Shown here piece by piece: positions 20,914 to 24,026 of a stretch of 24,026 nucleotides of DNA (the first letter of the stretch is position 1; every line of letters starts with the position of its first letter). The notes under the pieces were generated by a model that saw nothing but the letters and a program-made list of their open reading frames with translations, was not told the origin of the DNA and ran no database searches. Source of the DNA: Oscillospiraceae bacterium (GTDB lineage Bacteria > Bacillota > Clostridia > Oscillospirales > Ruminococcaceae); assembly GCA_014858325.1 (NCBI GenBank), contig RKCM01000209.1, positions 1-24,026 on the forward strand, read 5' to 3'. The translations under genes and the position numbers were made by a program.

Positions 20914-22008
20914 ATGGCTGATTTTAACGAGTACAAGGGCGTATGGGTCTTCTGTGAGCAGCGCCAGGGCAAGCTGATGCCCACCGATTTTGAGCTGGTC
21001 AGCGAGGCCCGCAAGCTGGCCGACGAGCTGCACTGCGAAGTGACCGGCCTGCTGCTGGGCGACAACGTGGAAGGCATTGCCAAGGAGCTGGGCGGCTACG
21101 GTGCCGATAAGGTCCTCGTCTGCGAGAGCCCGCTGCTGAAGGACTACACCACCGATGCCTACGCAAAGGTGCTGTGCGATATGGTCAACGAGTACAAGCC
21201 CGAGGCCCTGCTGATCGGCGCGACCAACATCGGCCGCGACCTGGGCCCCCGCTGCGCTGCCCGCCTGCACACCGGCCTGACCGCTGACGCTACCCACCTG
21301 GATGTGGATACCGCCAAGTACGTCGAGTTCCTGAAGGAGAGCTCCACCATCGACCTCTCCAAGCAGACCTTCGATTACGAGGACCGCAACCTGAAGATGA
21401 CCCGTCCCGCATTCGGCGGCCACCTGATGGCTACCATCATCTGCCCCCGTTTCCGTCCCCAGATGTCCACCGTCCGTCCCGGCGTTATGAAGAAGGCTCC
21501 CTTCGATCAGGCCAAGGCCGATGCCTGCCAGATCGTGAAGCCCGCTTTCAGCCTGACCGCAGAGGACCTGAAGACCGAAGTGCTGAGCGTGGAGAAGGCC
21601 GCTGAGAAGCTGGTCGATCTGATCGGCGCAGACGTCATCGTCTCCGTGGGCCGCGGCATCAGCAAGGATGTCAACAAGGGCATCGAGCTGGCCGAGCAGC
21701 TGGTGGCTGCTCTGGGCGGCGGCGTGGTCGGCGCTTCCCGTGCCGTCACCGATGCAGGCTGGATGACCGCTGACCATCAGGTCGGTCAGACCGGCAAGAC
21801 CGTGCACCCCAAGATCTATGTGGCTCTGGGCATTTCCGGCGCCATCCAGCACGTGGCTGGTATGCAGGATTCCGAGTGCATCATCGCTGTCAACAAGAAC
21901 GCTGACGCTCCCATCTTCGGTGTGGCTGATTACGGCATCGTGGGCGACCTGTACAAGGTCGTGCCCGAGCTGGTCAAGGCCATCGAGGCTGCCAAGGCTG
22001 CGCAGTAA
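20914..22008 (+). CDS. etfA: Electron transfer flavoprotein, alpha subunit
   Basis: A 364-residue EtfA. The N-terminal domain has KGVWVFCEQRQGKL and a mid-part YKPEALLIGATNIGRDLGPRCAARL. The C-terminal FAD domain (about 265-345) carries GGGVVGASRAVTDAGWM, HQVGQTGKTVHPKIYVALGISGAIQHVAGM and VNKNADAPIFGVADYGIVGDL, all standard. No extra N-terminal ferredoxin domain is present. AAAGGAG precedes the ATG. Last gene of the butyrate operon; a strong terminator follows 42 nt after the stop. Confidence 0.95.
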   Translation: MADFNEYKGVWVFCEQRQGKLMPTDFELVSEARKLADELHCEVTGLLLGDNVEGIAKELGGYGADKVLVCESPLLKDYTTDAYAKVLCDMVNEYKPEALLIGATNIGRDLGPRCAARLHTGLTADATHLDVDTAKYVEFLKESSTIDLSKQTFDYEDRNLKMTRPAFGGHLMATIICPRFRPQMSTVRPGVMKKAPFDQAKADACQIVKPAFSLTAEDLKTEVLSVEKAAEKLVDLIGADVIVSVGRGISKDVNKGIELAEQLVAALGGGVVGASRAVTDAGWMTADHQVGQTGKTVHPKIYVALGISGAIQHVAGMQDSECIIAVNKNADAPIFGVADYGIVGDLYKVVPELVKAIEAAKAAQ

Positions 22009-22049
22009 GCGTGGCTTGACCGCTGTAGAACTGTACATCACGTACGCCC

Positions 22050-22083
22050 GGAGGGCGGCTCTTAGGAGCCGCTCTCCTTTTTT
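22050..22083 (+). terminator. Terminator of the butyrate operon
   Basis: A 12-bp stem with one G-T wobble (22050-22061 with 22066-22077), TTAG tetraloop, then TTTTTT. Confidence 0.92.
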
Positions 22084-22127
22084 CTTGTGTTTCGCAAAAA
22101 AATTCGGCAGTTTTCGCCCACAAACCC

Positions 22128-22155
22128 TTGACAAAGAGGGGAAAGGTGCTATACT
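22128..22155 (+). promoter_or_regulatory. Strong promoter for the riboswitch-controlled CAP gene
   Basis: TTGACA (22128-22133), a 16-nt spacer, TATACT (22150-22155) with TGC directly before it (extended -10). Predicted start near 22162, leaving a leader of about 420 nt. The first part (about 22162-22249) contains an ATCCG/CGGAT hairpin and other GC-rich pairing that I cannot assign. Confidence 0.8.
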
Positions 22156-22249
22156 GAACCTGTAAGAGCAGAACGCCCCCGACCGGGCCGGAAGCTCCTG
22201 CCTGAGACGACAGACATCCGAATCATTCCTGCAAAGAGCGGATCGAATT

Positions 22250-22320
22250 GAATATTTAGCAAAACAGCCGAAAGGCTGCGACGCAAAGCTATAGGGCCTG
22301 TAAAATGGCAGCCAGTTGCA
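22250..22320 (+). promoter_or_regulatory. c-di-GMP-I (GEMM-I) riboswitch, first copy
   Basis: The aptamer core is readable: a stem capped by a GNRA loop, CAGCC-GAAA-GGCTG (22265-22278), the invariant GACGCAAAGC (22280-22289), then GGGCCTGTAAAATGG and the closing GCAGCC...GTTGC. These are the conserved elements of GEMM-I, which binds cyclic di-GMP. Outer boundaries are approximate. It is followed after about 10 nt by its own terminator. Confidence 0.87.
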
Positions 22321-22328
22321 GTTTGTGT

Positions 22329-22369
22329 GAGCGTTGTTTTGCTATGGTTGTAAAACGATGCTCTTTTTT
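22329..22369 (+). terminator. Terminator of the first riboswitch
   Basis: A 12-bp stem with two G-T wobbles (22329-22340 with 22352-22363), 11-nt loop, then TTTTTT. It is the expected expression platform of the first aptamer. Confidence 0.85.
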
Positions 22370-22420
22370 CGTTTCCTGCATCGGGTGGGTCTCAGCGTTC
22401 GTTGAAGAGATTGTAAAATT

Positions 22421-22491
22421 CATAAACCGGCAAAGCAGTCGAAAGGCTGTGACGCAAAGCTATAGGGCCTGTAAAATGGCAGCCAGTTGCA
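22421..22491 (+). promoter_or_regulatory. c-di-GMP-I (GEMM-I) riboswitch, second copy
   Basis: The same architecture 171 bp downstream: a GAAA-capped stem (about 22436-22449), GACGCAAAGC (22451-22460), GGGCCTGTAAAATGG and GCAGCC...GTTGC. From GACGCAAAGC to the closing GTTGCA the two copies are identical over about 40 nt, while the left stem differs (CAGCC/GGCTG against CAGTC/GGCTG), suggesting duplication with conserved ligand contacts. Confidence 0.87.
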
Positions 22492-22495
22492 CCTT

Positions 22496-22553
22496 GAAGA
22501 GTATTGGCAACAATGCGCTCCTGAGTGCATTTGCAATACTCTTCTTTCTTTTT
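22496..22553 (+). terminator. Terminator of the second riboswitch
   Basis: A perfect 11-bp outer stem (GAAGAGTATTG 22496-22506 with CAATACTCTTC 22534-22544), an inner AATGC...GCATT hairpin, then TTTCTTTTT. It ends 28 nt before the CAP gene start codon. Confidence 0.88.
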
Positions 22554-22581
22554 ACAAGGTCGTCAACGAGGAGTCTTGAAT

Positions 22582-23466
22582 ATGTCGAAGAGTGTTCAGA
22601 GCCGTGTGCTGAGCGTGCTGTTTGCCGTGGCAATGCTGCTGGCCGTTTCCGTTTTCGCCGTGGGGGCACAGGCTGCTTCGGGCAGCGAGCTGGCCACCCG
22701 GGAGCAGGTGCTGCAGCTGGTCAATATGGAGCGCAGCAAGGCGGGCCTTCCCACCGTCGATCTGGGCAGTGAGGAGCTGAATGCCGCTGCTGCCGCCCGT
22801 GCACAGGAGTTGACCGCCAATTACTCTTACGTCCGCCCCAACGGCCAGCGGGAGTTCACCATCCTGGCCGAGTACGGCGTCTCCGATGTGTCCGTGGGCG
22901 AGGCCTACTGGGCTGGCTGCAACACCCCCGAGGAGGCTGTTGAGGCATGGATGAACAACGCCTACTTCAGCGCCCGCATCCTGGACAAGAACGTGAAGAA
23001 CATCGGCGTCGGCCACTACGTCGGCGGCGCATACGGCAGCTACTGGGTGGTCATCTTTACCTACCCCGCCAACACCAACGAGAACGCCTTTGCACAGCAG
23101 GTGCTGGCCCTCGTCAACAAGGAGCGCACCACCCGGGGCCTGAACACCCTGGTGCTGGGCGATGCCAAGCTGAACGCCGCCACCGCGCAGCGTGCCCGGG
23201 AGATCGCCGAGGTCAACTCCCACACCCGTCCCGATGGCTCCAGCTGCTTCACCGTGCTGGGCCAGTACAACGTCACCGATGAGGCCGTGGGCGAGAACGC
23301 CGCCTGGGGCGAGGTGAGCCCCGAGGAGGTCGTGACCTCCTGGATGAACTCCACCGGCCACCGCGACATCCTGCTGGACCCCGCCGCCCGCAAGATGAGC
23401 GTCGCCTGCTACTACAACGCCAACAGCACCTACGGCACCAACTGGGATATGCTGGTGACCAAGTAA
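22582..23466 (+). CDS. Secreted protein with two CAP/SCP domains
   Basis: A 294-residue protein. The ATG at 22582 has GAGGAG 8 nt upstream and gives a signal peptide (VLSVLFAVAMLLAVSVFAVGAQA, cleavage near residue 31); a GTG at 22525 lies inside the terminator and is rejected. Two CAP (SCP/PR1, PF00188) domains follow, each opening with QVL.LVN.ER. The second (about 172-294) keeps the CAP tetrad-type residues: H214 in SHTRPDG, E238 in GENAAWG and H260 in STGHRDIL. The first (about 41-165) keeps the Glu (GEAYW) but lacks both histidines (SYVRPNG, NAYFSARIL), so it is probably a binding or structural unit. Bacterial CAP proteins are poorly characterised extracellular proteins. Expression is controlled by the two c-di-GMP riboswitches, implying a surface or attachment role. 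Confidence 0.88.
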   Translation: MSKSVQSRVLSVLFAVAMLLAVSVFAVGAQAASGSELATREQVLQLVNMERSKAGLPTVDLGSEELNAAAAARAQELTANYSYVRPNGQREFTILAEYGVSDVSVGEAYWAGCNTPEEAVEAWMNNAYFSARILDKNVKNIGVGHYVGGAYGSYWVVIFTYPANTNENAFAQQVLALVNKERTTRGLNTLVLGDAKLNAATAQRAREIAEVNSHTRPDGSSCFTVLGQYNVTDEAVGENAAWGEVSPEEVVTSWMNSTGHRDILLDPAARKMSVACYYNANSTYGTNWDMLVTK

Positions 23467-23498
23467 GGCTCCCCGAAATTTCATAAGCCATCTTCGTG

Positions 23499-23537
23499 GC
23501 CCGGTAAATGCGCAGGAACATTTGCCGGGCTTTTTTT
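23499..23537 (+). terminator. Terminator after the CAP gene
   Basis: A 12-bp stem with one G-T wobble (23499-23510 with 23519-23530), 8-nt loop, then TTTTTTT. Confidence 0.9.
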
Positions 23538-23550
23538 GTGTGGTTTTTTA

Positions 23551-23559
23551 TGGTATACT
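23551..23559 (+). promoter_or_regulatory. Extended -10 promoter candidate for the yigZ-family gene
   Basis: TGG followed by TATACT (23554-23559). At 17-nt spacing the -35 would be the T-run of the preceding terminator (23531-23536), so the site relies on the extended -10. The predicted start falls at about 23566, the first base of the tandem repeat. Confidence 0.45.
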
Positions 23560-23565
23560 GGGGGT

Positions 23566-23841
23566 GAAGTTGCACTCCTTCCGTCATCGCGGACGCGATG
23601 CCACCTCCCTCAAAGAGGGAGGCTTGGGCCTGACCGTAGGCTGCAAAAGGCCCCCTCCGTGAGGGGGCTGTCGAGCGGATGCGAGACTGGGGGAGTTCTG
23701 TGGGAAGTTGCACTCCTTCCGTCATCGCGGACGCGATGCCACCTCCCTCAAAGAGGGAGGCTTGGGCCTGACCGCAGGCTGCAAAAGGCCCCCTCCGTGA
23801 GGGGGCTGTCGAGCGGATGCGAGACTGGGGGAGTTCTGTGG
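23566..23841 (+). repeat. 138-bp tandem duplication of a hairpin-rich repeat
   Basis: Two head-to-tail copies (23566-23703 and 23704-23841) differ at one position only (T at 23637, C at 23775). Each holds hairpins CCTCCCTC-AAA-GAGGGAGG and CCCCCTC-CGT-GAGGGGG and a GCGGACGC segment. Both ends match pieces of the elements at 11348-11503 and 11974-12107. The second copy stops within the ribosome site of the next gene (8 nt before its ATG). No coding potential is supported. Confidence 0.85.
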
Positions 23842-23849
23842 GAGGAACT

Positions 23850-24026
23850 ATGGAAGATTACCGCACCATCCGGGGCACGGCCCTGGGCGAATACGAGGAA
23901 AAGAAGAGCCGCTTCATCGCGCAGCTCTCCTTTGCGGACAGCGAGGAAAAGGCGGTGACCTTTCTGGAGCAGGTGCGGGCCCAGAACCGCACGGCCCGGC
24001 ACAATGTGTACGCCTCCCGCCTGCGG
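23850..24026 (+). CDS. YigZ / IMPACT (UPF0029) family protein, partial
   Basis: The first 59 residues of a protein cut by the window end. MEDYRTIRGTALGEYEEKKSRFIAQLSFADSEEKAVTFLEQVRAQNRTARHNVYASRLR fits the N-terminus of YigZ/IMPACT proteins: K-K-S-R-F-I near residues 18-23, an E-E-A-type helix, then A-R-H-N-V-Y-A. GGAGG lies only 4 nt before the ATG, and AGTTC/GAACT around it (about 23832-23849) could form a small hairpin with the ribosome site in its loop. Known: YigZ-type proteins are ribosome-associated or regulatory proteins of unclear molecular function. The 5' leader is made of the tandem repeat. Confidence 0.8.
   Translation, partial: MEDYRTIRGTALGEYEEKKSRFIAQLSFADSEEKAVTFLEQVRAQNRTARHNVYASRLR

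Noticed and set aside
20023..22134. A 703-codon open frame on the minus strand opposite bcd, etfB and etfA.
   Set aside because: It is antisense to three confidently identified genes, with His/Gly/Leu-rich shadow composition and no ribosome site or motif.
23566..23841. The tandem repeat considered as a CRISPR array or coding repeat.
   Set aside because: There are two contiguous 138-bp copies without unique spacers, and frames through it share only low-complexity shadow sequence.

Overview
The window looks like chromosomal DNA of a GC-rich, butyrate-producing gut Firmicute, most likely Faecalibacterium or a close Oscillospiraceae relative. This rests on a complete acetyl-CoA to butyrate gene set: thl, crt, hbd, bcd, etfB and etfA in one direction, with a divergent Cat1-type butyryl-CoA:acetate CoA-transferase gene (but) and coaD between them. 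The assignment comes from recognising protein families and gene order by eye; no database search was run.

Layout. 1-2340: a terminator, then a secreted protein with a degenerate SLH domain and its own terminator. 2357-5951: four minus-strand genes, namely an Rpn-type PD-(D/E)XK nuclease, an AI-2E family transporter, and a split ThrE-type threonine/serine exporter pair sharing an ATGA overlap. 6009-8093: a plus-strand RhuM gene overlapping (ATGA) a U32-like cysteine-cluster protein, ending at a bidirectional terminator. 8110-9114: a minus-strand AEC permease.

9122-12129 is the accessory core. It holds (i) a 45-residue hydrophobic peptide gene facing a strong antisense promoter across a shared bidirectional terminator, the layout of a type I toxin-antitoxin locus; (ii) about ten copies of a TGTWAACAA motif flanking AT-rich DNA, immediately 3' of (iii) a VirE/D5-like helicase gene and an overlapping CHC2 zinc-finger primase-like gene; and (iv) two short terminal-inverted-repeat elements, one inserted in frame in the primase-like gene. 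I read it as a small replicon or satellite-type replication module with an addiction locus, now in the chromosome. No integrase is visible in the window.

12140-15057: a second AI-2E transporter gene lies 51 bp downstream of but on the minus strand. The but promoter lies about 150 bp upstream of its start, and the leader contains nested palindromes. 15175-22083: coaD, then the butyrate operon, ending at a strong terminator. Acetyl-CoA is condensed, reduced, dehydrated and reduced again (Bcd with EtfAB, electron bifurcating in this class of pathway), and But moves CoA from butyryl-CoA to acetate, releasing butyrate.

22128-23537: a strong promoter, two consecutive c-di-GMP-I (GEMM-I) riboswitch aptamers each followed by its own intrinsic terminator, then a secreted protein with two CAP/SCP domains. 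23551-24026: an extended -10 promoter, a 138-bp tandem duplication of the same repeat family found near the primase, and the start of a YigZ/IMPACT family gene cut off by the window end.
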